Assembly: GCF_001006805.1 (NCBI RefSeq)
Contig: NZ_LN811357.1
Location: 35,779-99,778 of the forward strand
Direction of reading: 5' to 3'
DNA from: Microvirga massiliensis
Lineage (GTDB): Bacteria; Pseudomonadota; Alphaproteobacteria; Rhizobiales; Beijerinckiaceae
DNA length: 64,000 nucleotides
In this document: positions 7,680 to 16,213 of the stretch, in pieces
How positions within the stretch are numbered: the first letter of the stretch is position 1
Layout: every line of letters begins with the position of its first letter
Position numbers and translations under genes: made by a program
Notes under the pieces: generated by a model
Told to the model about the DNA's origin: nothing
Databases searched by the model: none
The model's input: the letters and a program-made list of their open reading frames with translations, nothing else

Positions 7680-9731
7680 GTGGATCCTGTGAAGAACTCC
7701 GAAAACCGTCTGGTCGTCGCGTGCTCCTGCGAAGGGACGATGCCGCTCGACGAAGGCACGCTCGCCCGCTCCTGCGGCGGAACCCTGCGTACCGCCAGCC
7801 ATCTTTGCCGCCATCAGATCGATCTCGCCAAGGCCCTCATGGCGGATGACCGCCCGATCACGATCGGATGCACCCAGGAGGCGCCGCTCTTCAGCGAACT
7901 CGCCGAGGAAAGCGGCGCGGAGGATCGCGTCACGTTCGTGAACATCCGCGAGATGGCCGGCTGGACGCGCGATGCCGCTTCCGCAGGGCCGAAGATGGCG
8001 GCGCTCCTCGCGGCAGCCGCCGAACCTGTGCCCCCCATTCAGCTCGTCTCGCTGAAAAGTGAAGGCGTCGCGCTCGTCTATGGCCGCGATGAGCTCGCCA
8101 TCGAGGTCGGCCGCCGCCTAGCTGATCGTCTCGACGTCACCATCCTTCTCACCCGGCCCGGCAACGTCGTGCCGCCGCGCACCACGGACTTCCCCGTCCT
8201 GAAGGGCACGATTTCGGGCGCCACGGGCCATCTCGGCAGCTTCGCGTTGCGCGTCGATGACTACGCCCTGCCCTCGCCGTCCTCGCGGGACCGGCTTCTG
8301 TTCGGCGAGGGGCGCAACGGCGCCACCTCGACCTGCGATCTCGTCATCGACGTCTCGGGAGGCGCACCGCTCTTTCCCGCCGGACAGTTGAGGAACGGCT
8401 ATTTGCGGGCCGATCCGCGCGATCCCGCCGCTGTCGAGCGCGTCATCGGCGAGGCGGGAGGGCTCGTCGGCGAGTTCGACAAGCCGCGATTTATCAGCTT
8501 CGACGCCGGACTCTGCGCGCATTCGCGCTCGAAGATCACGGGCTGCACGCGCTGCCTCGAATTGTGTCCGACCGGAGCGATCACGCCGGCGGGCGACCAT
8601 GTCGCGATCGATGCCGCAGTCTGCGCGGGCTGCGGGGCCTGCGCATCGGTCTGCCCGACGGGTGCTGCATCTTACGCGCTGCCGCCCGTCGATGCGCTGA
8701 TGCGCCGGCTGCGCACCCTGCTGATGACCTATCGCGAGGCGGGCGGCCGTGATCCGGTGATTCTCTTCCACGATTCCGATCATGGTGAGCCTCTCATCGG
8801 CGCTCTCGCGCGGTTCGGTGACGGGCTCCCCGCGAACGTGCTGCCGGTGCGTGTCAACGAGGTGACGCAGATCGGTCCGGAGATCTTCGCAGCTATCTTT
8901 GCTTACGGAGCGGCAGGCGCACGCCTCCTCACGCGAGCCAAACCGAAGCATGATCTGACCGGCCTGCAGCGCGGGCTCGCGACGGCGAACGCGATCCTGG
9001 CTGGGCTCGGCTACGGATCAGGACTCGTCACCCTTGTCGAGACCGACGATCCGGATGCATTGCGCGCGGCCCTCGACCGGGTCGAGCTGGGCCGGCGGCC
9101 CGACCAGCCGGCGACTTTCCTGCCGCACGGCACGAAACGGAACATCCTCGAACTGGCCGTTCGCGAACTCCACCGCGCCGCGCCGGCACCGGTCGACGCG
9201 ATCCCGCTCGACACCGGCGCTCCGTTCGGCGGCTTGAACATCGACACGTCGGGCTGCACGCTCTGCCTGTCCTGTGTCGGCGCCTGTCCGACCCATGCGC
9301 TCTCGGATAATCCCGACAGGCCGATGTTGCGCTTCACCGAGAGCCTCTGCGTTCAGTGCGGGCTCTGCGCTGCAACCTGCCCGGAGCATGTCATCGCGCT
9401 CGAACCGCGGCTCGATTTCGCGGCTTGGAACGAGCCACGCCGGATCGTGAAGGAGGAAGAGCCGTTCCACTGCACCGGCTGTGGCAAGCCTTTCGGAACG
9501 CGGAGTGCCATCGAGCGCGTCATGTCGAAGCTGCGGGACAAGCACTGGATGTTCGCCGGCGCCGAGGGGCAGGACAGGATCCGGGTGCTCACGCTCTGCG
9601 AGGATTGCCGTGTCGAGATCGTGGTCAACGAAAGCTTCGATCCCCACGCGATGCCGGAGCGCCCCCGCCCGCGCACGACGGAGGATTACCTGCGTGAACG
9701 GGAAGCCAGCGGACGCGATCCTCTGAACTGA
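7680..9731 (+). CDS. Multi-cluster 4Fe-4S ferredoxin-like protein of the formate dehydrogenase locus
   Basis: 683 residues if translation begins at GTG 7680, which has AAGGAG 4 nt upstream; an ATG at 7662 is the alternative. It starts with a cysteine-rich segment (ACSCEGTMPLDE). There are two bis-ferredoxin regions: CTRCLELCPTG and CAGCGACASVCPTG near residues 284-320, and CTLCLSCVGACPTH and CVQCGLCAATCPEH near 525-570. That is four CxxCxxCxxxCP motifs, so up to four [4Fe-4S] clusters. The C-terminus has a zinc-ribbon-like CTGCGKPFG ... CEDCRVE pair. No signal peptide, so it is cytoplasmic. It is transcribed away from the ligase-like gene. A role in electron transfer to or from formate dehydrogenase, or in its assembly, is inference from context. 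Confidence 0.82.
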   Translation: MDPVKNSENRLVVACSCEGTMPLDEGTLARSCGGTLRTASHLCRHQIDLAKALMADDRPITIGCTQEAPLFSELAEESGAEDRVTFVNIREMAGWTRDAASAGPKMAALLAAAAEPVPPIQLVSLKSEGVALVYGRDELAIEVGRRLADRLDVTILLTRPGNVVPPRTTDFPVLKGTISGATGHLGSFALRVDDYALPSPSSRDRLLFGEGRNGATSTCDLVIDVSGGAPLFPAGQLRNGYLRADPRDPAAVERVIGEAGGLVGEFDKPRFISFDAGLCAHSRSKITGCTRCLELCPTGAITPAGDHVAIDAAVCAGCGACASVCPTGAASYALPPVDALMRRLRTLLMTYREAGGRDPVILFHDSDHGEPLIGALARFGDGLPANVLPVRVNEVTQIGPEIFAAIFAYGAAGARLLTRAKPKHDLTGLQRGLATANAILAGLGYGSGLVTLVETDDPDALRAALDRVELGRRPDQPATFLPHGTKRNILELAVRELHRAAPAPVDAIPLDTGAPFGGLNIDTSGCTLCLSCVGACPTHALSDNPDRPMLRFTESLCVQCGLCAATCPEHVIALEPRLDFAAWNEPRRIVKEEEPFHCTGCGKPFGTRSAIERVMSKLRDKHWMFAGAEGQDRIRVLTLCEDCRVEIVVNESFDPHAMPERPRPRTTEDYLREREASGRDPLN

Positions 9732-9848
9732 CGGGCAGCGTCCTAGCCATATGGCCGATCGGCACAGGCCCTCGATCGAACACTTGGCTGATAGGCAACT
9801 GCTGACGCGCCCATTAGAAAGATGATCGCATTGCGACAGGGGTAAAGG

Positions 9849-9920
9849 GGAAAGCCGCAATCGGCTTTCCTTCCGAGGGGGCAGAAGGGGGAGCGCGGAA
9901 CACCGCCTCCCCCTTTCTGC
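9849..9920 (+). terminator. Two hairpins after the Fe-S protein gene
   Basis: The first hairpin is GGAAAGCCG-CAAT-CGGCTTTCC (9849-9870). The second pairs GCAGAAGGGGGAG with CTCCCCCTTTCTGC (9881-9920, one bulge). Both are 120-190 bp after the stop at 9731. Neither has a long U-tract, so they may be terminators of weak intrinsic type or RNA-stabilising structures. Confidence 0.35.
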
Positions 9921-9969
9921 TGTGTGGGTTGGCGCTCTCGCAGAGTGCGCACCCATTCTCCCGTATTCG

Positions 9970-10185
9970 CGTCGTCGTTGCGCGCCGCAGGCGAAGTGCT
10001 TCATCCTGAGACGGTGGTCTGGATCGCTTCACTTCGTTCGCAATGACGAAGAGGGCGTGAGAACGCGAAGACCACTGCCGGAACTGGCATGAACGCCGGA
10101 CCCGCTACCGTCATTGCGAGCCGCAGGCGAAGCAATCTACCCGTCGACCAATGCGTTGCTGGATCGCTTCGCTCCGCTCGTCAGG
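9970..10185. repeat. Dispersed repeat family A, site 1
   Basis: Two units of the window-wide repeat. The first pairs GCAGGCGAAGTGCTTCATC with a distal TCGTTCGCAATGACG. The second is CGTCATTGCGAGCCGCAGG then GAAGCAATCTACCCGTCGAC, followed by a GGATCGCTTCG half. The unit is an imperfect palindrome of about 80 bp. It fills most of the 458-bp gap 9732-10189 together with the two hairpins upstream; I see no gene there. Confidence 0.75.
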
Positions 10186-10189
10186 CCAC

Positions 10190-10327
10190 TCACCGCTTCA
10201 GCGAGCGCCGGAACGACTTCGCGAGGTCGGCAAGGCCGACCAGGATTGCGGCGAGAATGGAGCCCAGGGCTCCGAGGATGCCGTCGAGGGTCTTGCTCCG
10301 TTTCGTCTTCTTGAGTTCGGCTGACAT
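10190..10327 (-). CDS. Small membrane-active or membrane protein, 45 residues, unrecognised
   Basis: 45 residues from ATG 10327. A basic N-terminus (MSAELKKTKRSK) is followed by a hydrophobic segment (LGALGSILAAILVGLADLA) and a basic tail (KSFRRSLKR). The pattern fits a short single-helix membrane or amphipathic peptide. The frame is open further upstream to 10543, but that part has no protein-like composition. The Shine-Dalgarno sequence is weak. It lies between a repeat site and a plus-strand terminator, with no obvious partner. Low-to-moderate confidence that it is translated. Confidence 0.35.
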   Translation of the reverse strand: MSAELKKTKRSKTLDGILGALGSILAAILVGLADLAKSFRRSLKR

Positions 10328-10543
10328 CGGGATGTTCGCTTGGGGCTGGAACGCTCCACGTGGAGCCCGAGGCTTCGTTGTCCAGCCTGATGGGCCCGGA
10401 CGAACGTTTCGAGGCCTGGAGGCTCGATCCCGCCTCACCCTCGACCCTGAAAAATTTTCTCGAAGCCCCGGGAACCTTCCCCGATATCGGGCATTGTCTT
10501 CGCATCCCGGCCCCTTTCTGCCCCCACGGGCCGGAGCCTTCAA

Positions 10544-10569
10544 GAGCGCCCCTCGAGGCGCTCTTTTTC
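10544..10569 (+). terminator. Orphan intrinsic terminator on the plus strand
   Basis: GAGCGCC-CCTCGA-GGCGCTC followed by TTTTT is a textbook rho-independent terminator reading left to right. No plus-strand protein gene precedes it within 800 bp, and both neighbours are on the minus strand. It may end an unannotated plus-strand RNA in 10330-10570. Confidence 0.6.
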
Positions 10570-10584
10570 TTTCCGGTTCGTCCT

Positions 10585-11865
10585 CTACCGGGTCGCCTTC
10601 TCGATGAAGCTCACGAGAGCCTCGCGGTCCGCGGGGTTGTTGATCGTCTGTTCCGGCATCTTGGTGCCTGGCGTGTAGCGCGATGGGCCGATCTCGAAGA
10701 GGCGAGCGATGGTCTCGCGTCCCCAGACGATGTCGAGATCCTTCAGGGCAGGAGAGAAATTGTAGCCTGGGGCGGTTGCGATCCGCCGGCCGAACACGCC
10801 GTGCAGGGTCGGGCCGGCCCGGTTGCCGCCGTCCGGCGTCAGTGTGTGGCAGGCCGCGCAGGCCTGGAAGACCTCGGCGCCACGGTCGCCTGCGAAGACC
10901 GTTCGGGGATCCTCAGGCTTCGAGAGCACGACCGGACCGATATGCTCCCCGGTCGCCACGTCCCAGCGGCGGATGATCCGGTCGGCGCCTCCGGTGAAGA
11001 GTTCCCGCCCGTCGGGGCTGAACGCGAGAGACCAGACCGGGAAGCCGGGTCCGTTGATCGTGAAGTCGATCTTCCCGGATTCGCGCTCCACGAGAGCAAC
11101 AGCACCGCCGATCGCGCCAGCGGCGATTTTCGTTCCATTCGGCGAAATGCCAAGCGCCAGGATCGGCGTTGGCCCGAGCTCGACCTTGTGCCGGACCTCG
11201 CCGCGCGCATCGAGAATGCGCAAGGCGCCGTCGGCGCCACCGATTGCGATCTCTCCGTTGGGTGCGGCCACAACGCTGTTGAGCGGGAGGCCGAGCGTCA
11301 CAACCGTGGCCTCCGCGCCATCCGCGCTCCAGAGCCGGAGCGTGCCGTCGTAGCCCGCTGTCGCGATGCGCCCATCGGGAAGAAAGGCGACGCCGTTCAC
11401 CTGGCCCTGATGGCCCTTGAGGACGCGCGGCTCACCCCCGGTGAGGCTCGTTACCCGGGCGGTGCCGTCCCAGGAGGCGGATGCGATGCGCTTCCCGTCC
11501 GACGACATGCTGAGCGCAACGATCGGCCCTTCATGGGCCGCAAGCACCGATTGAGGCTCCGTCTTCCCGGGCTCCCAGACGGCGATCCGACCGTCCTCGC
11601 CGCCCGTCGCGAAGCGGCCATCCGGCAGGGCGGCAACGGCATTCACGGCGCCATTATGCAGTCGCAGGACCGCCAGGGCGACACCGCGCTCGAGATCCCA
11701 CAGGATCGCCGACTGGTCGAAGGAGCCGGACATCGCAAGCTTCCTGTCCAAGGACAGGGCAAGTGCGCGCACCGGCCCGCCATGCCCGCGCAGCTCCGCA
11801 GCGACGACGCCTGGGAGCGCGATGGAGAGGACGAGCGCAAACAGCGGGAGAAGCAACCGGATCAT
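10585..11865 (-). CDS. WD40 beta-propeller fused to a c-type cytochrome domain, periplasmic
   Basis: 426 residues from ATG 11865 (GAGG 6 nt upstream). A Sec signal peptide covers residues 1-25 (IRLLLPLFALVLSIALPG, VVAAE). Then come about seven WD40 repeats (for example GSFDQSAILWDL, GGEDGRIAVWEPG, AGYDGTLRLWSADG, GGADRIIRRWDV). The C-terminal 100 residues form a class I cytochrome c with the haem-binding CAACH site and a likely Met ligand in TPGTKMPEQ. The frame is open far upstream but overlaps the MoeA fusion gene and is not real there. It starts 7 bp after the MoeA fusion stop, so the two form an operon. It may accept electrons in the periplasm; partner unknown. Confidence 0.88.
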   Translation of the reverse strand: MIRLLLPLFALVLSIALPGVVAAELRGHGGPVRALALSLDRKLAMSGSFDQSAILWDLERGVALAVLRLHNGAVNAVAALPDGRFATGGEDGRIAVWEPGKTEPQSVLAAHEGPIVALSMSSDGKRIASASWDGTARVTSLTGGEPRVLKGHQGQVNGVAFLPDGRIATAGYDGTLRLWSADGAEATVVTLGLPLNSVVAAPNGEIAIGGADGALRILDARGEVRHKVELGPTPILALGISPNGTKIAAGAIGGAVALVERESGKIDFTINGPGFPVWSLAFSPDGRELFTGGADRIIRRWDVATGEHIGPVVLSKPEDPRTVFAGDRGAEVFQACAACHTLTPDGGNRAGPTLHGVFGRRIATAPGYNFSPALKDLDIVWGRETIARLFEIGPSRYTPGTKMPEQTINNPADREALVSFIEKATR

Positions 11866-11872
11866 CGCAACC

Positions 11873-13822
11873 TCACGTCGCGGCCGGCGTGAAACCGAGA
11901 GCCCGCAGAGCCTCCCCGGTTTCCGGCAAGCGAAAGATTTCGAGAAAGGCCTGCACGGCAGGCCTCGTGCGCCGGGCCGGAACAAGCGCAAAATCATAAT
12001 GCTCCTCCGCCACGGAGATGAAGGCGAGGCCCAGCGCTCTCGCGACGGGCTCGATGGCAAGGCCCCAATCCGCGCGTCCCTGGGCGATGGCCGCGGCCAC
12101 CGCCGAATGGGACTTCGGCTGGTTGAAATAGCCCTCCGGCCGTGCCCCGCCGAGCAGCCGGTCAGCCAGGATCCGCGTTCCGGAACCGGCATTGCGGTTC
12201 ACCATCACGCAGGTGGAATCCGCGAGGGTGGCTGCGACCGCCTCGGTGGCCGAGCGCCCCTCGAAACGCGGATCGCCCGGCCTGTGCACGATCCCCTGCA
12301 TGCGCCGCCAGCCGGGGATCCGCTCGAGCGCGCCGAGGAGCTCTGGTCCGTTGTAGGCGCCGGTGGCCGGGTCCATCAGGTGCACGGGAGCGAGATCGCA
12401 CTCGCCGCGCCGCGCCGCCGCGAGCCCGCCGAGAGAGCCGACGGCCATGAGGCGGGCTGAGAATCCCCGCTCCGCCAAGTGGCCGACGAGATGATCGAGC
12501 CCCGTGCAATGGCTGCCGATCACGACGAGATCGGGCGTTCGGACATGGGGCGAAAACAGCGCGACTTCGACCTGCGTCCCTGCGGGGAGGTGGTCCGCGA
12601 GCGCCTCGATCCGGATGAAGCCGTCCGCCTGCGTGAAGGCCGTGACCGCTCCCGATCCCTTGCCGGTCGGATAGGCGCGGATGCCGTCATCACCCTCGAC
12701 CAGCGCGACCATCACGAACTCCGTCCGCCCGAGCTCGGACGGGACCCGCACGGGAACGGTCGCCGTGAGACGGGCTTCGTCCCGTTCCGGCAGGCCGGCG
12801 AGCCGCCGGAGGGCCGGGGCGACCATGTCATGGAAGGTGAACATCGCGGAGGTCGGAAAGCCCGGCAACACCACCACGGGCTTGTCGTTGCAGACGGCGA
12901 GGCACAGGGGCTTGCCGGGCTTCAGCGCGACGCCGTGAACCACGATTCCCGGCCGGCCGAGACGCCCGACGAGCCGGTAGGTCAGATCCCCGGCGCCCTT
13001 GGAGGTTCCGCCCGAGAGGATCACCGCGTCGCACTGCGTATAGGCGCGGGTGAGCACATCCGAGAGAGCGGCCTCGTCGTCCGGGACGGCGCCGAAGAAC
13101 ACCGGCTCGCAGCCGTTCTCGGCGAGCGCTGCGGCAATCACCGGGCCGTTGGCATCGAAAATCTGGGCTGGCCCGAGGGTGCCGCCGGGGGCGACGAGTT
13201 CGTCGCCCGTCGAGATCACCGCAACCCGCGGCTTGCGGTAGACGATGACGTCGGCAATGCCGCAGGCGGCGAGCATCGCGAGTTCGCGCGATCCAAGCAC
13301 CGTTGCGCGCCGCAGAACCGTTTCGCCACGCGCCATGTCGGATCCCGCGAAGGAGACGAACTGGCCGGGCGCCGGCGCGCGCCGGATCCGGATTTCGCCT
13401 GCCTCGCCCGGATCGGTGTGCTCGATCATCACGACGCTGTCCGCGCCGCGGGGAAGCGGCCCACCGGTCGCGATAGGCGTCGCGGTGCCCGGCGCAACCG
13501 CGACCACGGGCATGGTCCCGCAGGCGATCACTTCCGGGTTGAGCCTCAGGGGGATCGGGCTTCCCTCCCCGCCCCCCGCGAGATCGGCCGAGCGGACGGC
13601 AAACCCGTCGACGCCCGACCGGTCAAAGGGCGGCACGTCGACCGGGGCGACGACGTCGGCCGCGAGCACGCGCCCGAGGGCCTGCATCAGCAGCACCGTC
13701 TCGACGCCGAGCGGTCCCATGGGGAGAGCGGCTGCGAAGCGTCGAAGCGCCTCCTCCCGCGAAAGCACGGACAGGAACTGGTCCTGCCGAAAGGCGGAGG
13801 GGAGCGGCTCGTTCATCATCAC
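11873..13822 (-). CDS. MoeA molybdopterin molybdotransferase fused to a PBP-like domain
   Basis: 649 residues, against about 400 for plain MoeA. Residues 1-410 are MoeA. They include PPFDRSGVDGFAVRS, which keeps the catalytic Asp of the SAMDGYA-type motif, and SGGTSKGAGDLTYRL around 270, the molybdopterin-binding loop. Residues 430-640 match the PBP-like domain (PF12727 type): VVIGSHCTGLDHL, VMVNRNAGSGTRIL, FNQPKSHSAVAAAIAQGRADWGLA. MoeA inserts molybdate into adenylylated molybdopterin; the extra domain resembles substrate-binding folds and may sense molybdate, tungstate or a cofactor form. Start ATG 13822 has GAGG upstream; two further ATGs follow directly. It sits in the formate dehydrogenase locus, so a dedicated role in its cofactor supply is likely. 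Confidence 0.9.
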   Translation of the reverse strand: MMMNEPLPSAFRQDQFLSVLSREEALRRFAAALPMGPLGVETVLLMQALGRVLAADVVAPVDVPPFDRSGVDGFAVRSADLAGGGEGSPIPLRLNPEVIACGTMPVVAVAPGTATPIATGGPLPRGADSVVMIEHTDPGEAGEIRIRRAPAPGQFVSFAGSDMARGETVLRRATVLGSRELAMLAACGIADVIVYRKPRVAVISTGDELVAPGGTLGPAQIFDANGPVIAAALAENGCEPVFFGAVPDDEAALSDVLTRAYTQCDAVILSGGTSKGAGDLTYRLVGRLGRPGIVVHGVALKPGKPLCLAVCNDKPVVVLPGFPTSAMFTFHDMVAPALRRLAGLPERDEARLTATVPVRVPSELGRTEFVMVALVEGDDGIRAYPTGKGSGAVTAFTQADGFIRIEALADHLPAGTQVEVALFSPHVRTPDLVVIGSHCTGLDHLVGHLAERGFSARLMAVGSLGGLAAARRGECDLAPVHLMDPATGAYNGPELLGALERIPGWRRMQGIVHRPGDPRFEGRSATEAVAATLADSTCVMVNRNAGSGTRILADRLLGGARPEGYFNQPKSHSAVAAAIAQGRADWGLAIEPVARALGLAFISVAEEHYDFALVPARRTRPAVQAFLEIFRLPETGEALRALGFTPAAT

Positions 13823-13973
13823 CTCAAAGCAGGATGCCGCAAGGAGTTGCCCTGGACGCCCCTGGCCGCAGGCCGCTCTCGGGCATCATCGCCTTGCAGC
13901 AGGATGTCGGATGGATCTGCCGGTTTCCAAGGTCGGCCAACTTTCCCCTTTACGCAAACCGGCCGGCAACGCC

Positions 13974-14972
13974 TCAAAGCGCGGCCGCCGTCACGCGCTC
14001 GCCGGCGGCGAAACCTTCGCTCTCCGGAGAAAGATGCAGGATCGCATCGGCCCGGGAGAACGCCGTGAGGGATAGGGCTCCGCCGCCGAGCGGCTCAAGC
14101 CCGCCCTTTGTCTCAGCAAGGAAGACGATCTCCGCCAGGCCGACCCGGGACGCGATCTTCGCGGTGAGCGGCCCGGATCGCGCCGGGCGCGGGTCGCGAC
14201 CCGCGAGGGCTGCGACCAGAGGATCGATCACGCCGAAGGCAACGGCCAGCATGGCAGCCGGCCAGGGCGGCACGACCAGAATGGCCGAGTTCTCCGTCGC
14301 CACGACCCGGACTTGCTCTGCGCCGGCGAGGGCGAGACCCTGCGCGAGAATCCGCCCCGCCGAGGCGAATTCCCGGGGATCCGGCGCGACGATGATCCGG
14401 AGGGGCGCACCTGCGTGTTCCGTGACGGGCGAGGCGCCCGGCAGCGCAGTGACGAGCCGCTCCAGAAATTCGGAACCCGCGATGCAGACCGGCACTCGCC
14501 GGATCTCTGCATCGGCAAGACCGCAGGCCATCGCCGCCGCGGCGTCCGTCGGGCGCAGAATCGAGCCCCTCGGACGCAGCACGGTACCCGCGCGGGCATC
14601 CTCGCCCGCAAGGCGCGCGTTTTCGCCGGGCTGCGGCGAGAAGACCGCGCCGGCGAAGATCCCCTCCCCCTCCACACTGTCGGCCGGGATCACGGCATCG
14701 GAGCCCGCGGGCAAGGAATCGCCCGCACTGACCGGCTGGAGGCTCGGGAGCGGCACTGGCGAATAGGACGACGCTCCGATGAGATCGCGGCTCGCCACCG
14801 CATAGCCAGCGAGCGCGGCGACCGGCACGGAAGGAATGTCTGCGGGAACGACGAGATCCTCGGCCAGCACCTGGCCGATCGCCGCATCGATCGCGACGCG
14901 CTCCGCCTGCGAGACGGGCAGGATCAAACCAAGCTCCGTCATCAGGGCATCGATCGGTTTGAGCGAAATCAC
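13974..14972 (-). CDS. MoeA-like protein lacking the catalytic motifs
   Basis: 332 residues from GTG 14972 (reads MISLKPIDALMTELG); an ATG at 14942 is the alternative. MoeA domain I and II features are present: AIGQVLAEDLVVPADIPSVP, DSLPAGSDAVIPADSVE, and a C-terminal domain with ADAILHLSPESEGFAAGERV. Two things are missing. The SAMDGYA motif is AALAGYAV with no Asp, and the SGGxSxGxxD loop is replaced by a short divergent segment. It is therefore unlikely to transfer molybdate and may be a scaffold or cofactor-handing partner for the full MoeA fusion 151 bp downstream. It is divergent from tusA, 154 bp away. Confidence 0.75.
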   Translation of the reverse strand: MISLKPIDALMTELGLILPVSQAERVAIDAAIGQVLAEDLVVPADIPSVPVAALAGYAVASRDLIGASSYSPVPLPSLQPVSAGDSLPAGSDAVIPADSVEGEGIFAGAVFSPQPGENARLAGEDARAGTVLRPRGSILRPTDAAAAMACGLADAEIRRVPVCIAGSEFLERLVTALPGASPVTEHAGAPLRIIVAPDPREFASAGRILAQGLALAGAEQVRVVATENSAILVVPPWPAAMLAVAFGVIDPLVAALAGRDPRPARSGPLTAKIASRVGLAEIVFLAETKGGLEPLGGGALSLTAFSRADAILHLSPESEGFAAGERVTAAAL

Positions 14973-15126
14973 GTTGTTCAAGAATGCCGTCAGGGGTTGG
15001 AGGTTGCCAAAGCGGCGGGCTTTCTGTTCTGTGCCGCCCGGCCTCGGCCGATGCGCACGACGATGCGCCGCCGCCGAGAGATGCCGCGGAACCTCCCTGC
15101 CCTGCAAGCTGTGACTCCTGCAATCC

Positions 15127-15363
15127 ATGTCAGACCGCGAACTCGACCTCACCGGCCTCAAGTGTCCTCTTCCGGCGCTGAAGACCCGGAAAGCCCTGGC
15201 GGGGCTCGCGCCCGGCGCGACGATCGTCGTGACCTGCACGGATCCGCTCGCGGCGATCGATATCCCCAACCTTCTGCGGGAGACCGGAGACGTCCTCGAA
15301 AGGCAGGCGCAGGAGGATCGGCGCCTCGTCTTCAGGATCCGGAAGTCGGAACGGCCCGGCTGA
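15127..15363 (+). CDS. tusA: TusA-family sulfur carrier protein
   Basis: 78 residues. LTGLKCPLPALKTRKAL near the start is the TusA/SirA CPxP motif with the persulfide-carrying Cys. The remainder (VVTCTDPLAAIDIPNLL and RLVFRIRK) fits the two-layer fold. In a formate dehydrogenase and molybdenum-cofactor locus a likely job is passing sulfur from a cysteine desulfurase to FdhD or another sulfurtransferase that sulfurates bisMGD; FdhD itself is not in the window. It is divergent from the MoeA-like gene. Confidence 0.9.
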   Translation: MSDRELDLTGLKCPLPALKTRKALAGLAPGATIVVTCTDPLAAIDIPNLLRETGDVLERQAQEDRRLVFRIRKSERPG

Positions 15364-15426
15364 GCCGCCGGCCGGCCGCGTCCGGGACATGACGGCACCA
15401 TCCGGTGACGTCTGCGTTTTCCGCCC

Positions 15427-16173
15427 ATGCGCAACTACCGGCACCGCCTCGAGGCGCTTCAGGCTCGCACCGGGCTCGAGTTCCCGATCCTGGCGGCGCT
15501 CGGCGGATTGGCGGCAGCCCTCTATGCGTTCAGCAGTCTCGTCGATGAGGTCGGCGAAGGGGAGACGCGGGCTTTCGATACAGCGATCCTGCTGGCCTTG
15601 CGCGATGCTGGGGACACATCCCGCCCGATCGGCCCATGGTGGCTCGAAGTCATGTTCCGGGACCTCACGAGCCTCGGGAGCACGGCCGTCCTCACGCTCA
15701 TCACGATCATCGCGATCGGCTATCTCCTGATCGACGGCAAACGCGCGGCAGCCTTGGTCGTGTTCGTCGCGGTCGGCGGCGGTACGGTCCTGAGCTTTCT
15801 CCTGAAGCTCGGGTTCGACCGGCCGCGCCCCGACCTCGTGGCCCACGCAGTCGACGTCTACACCACGAGCTTCCCGAGCTCGCACGCGATGCTCTCGACC
15901 GTGACCTATCTCACACTCGGCGCGCTCCTGGCACGCCTGCAGGAGCGCCGGCGCCTCAAGATCTATATCATGGGAACGGCGGCAGCGATCGCGCTGCTGA
16001 CCGGGTTCAGCCGCGTCTTTCTCGGCGTCCACTGGCCGACCGATGTCCTGGCGGGCTGGTGCGTCGGCGCAGCCTGGGCTCTCGGCTGCTGGGTGGTAAC
16101 GGCTTGGCTGCAGCGTCGCGGCAAGGTGGAATCCGCGGCCGAGCACGGTGAGAACGAGAAGATCGCGACCTGA
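15427..16173 (+). CDS. PAP2-family membrane phosphatase
   Basis: 248 residues with about six membrane segments. The three phosphatase motifs are intact: KLGFDRPRP (KxxxxxxRP), TSFPSSHAM (PSGH type) and SRVFLGVHWPTD (SRxxxxxHxxxD). The expected substrate is a lipid phosphate such as phosphatidic acid or undecaprenyl pyrophosphate, hydrolysed at the periplasmic face. It starts 63 bp after tusA and could share its transcript, but no functional link is evident. It converges with the HPt gene, with 40 bp between the stops. Confidence 0.9.
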   Translation: MRNYRHRLEALQARTGLEFPILAALGGLAAALYAFSSLVDEVGEGETRAFDTAILLALRDAGDTSRPIGPWWLEVMFRDLTSLGSTAVLTLITIIAIGYLLIDGKRAAALVVFVAVGGGTVLSFLLKLGFDRPRPDLVAHAVDVYTTSFPSSHAMLSTVTYLTLGALLARLQERRRLKIYIMGTAAAIALLTGFSRVFLGVHWPTDVLAGWCVGAAWALGCWVVTAWLQRRGKVESAAEHGENEKIAT

Positions 16174-16213
16174 GAGGGCTTTCCGACCGCATCCTGTCGC
16201 GCACGAACGCGAA

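Noticed and set aside
13822..15126. Molybdenum-cofactor riboswitch before the MoeA or TusA genes
   Set aside because: I looked for a structured leader in the two gaps (13823-13973 and 14973-15126) and found no convincing aptamer-like arrangement; left unreported.
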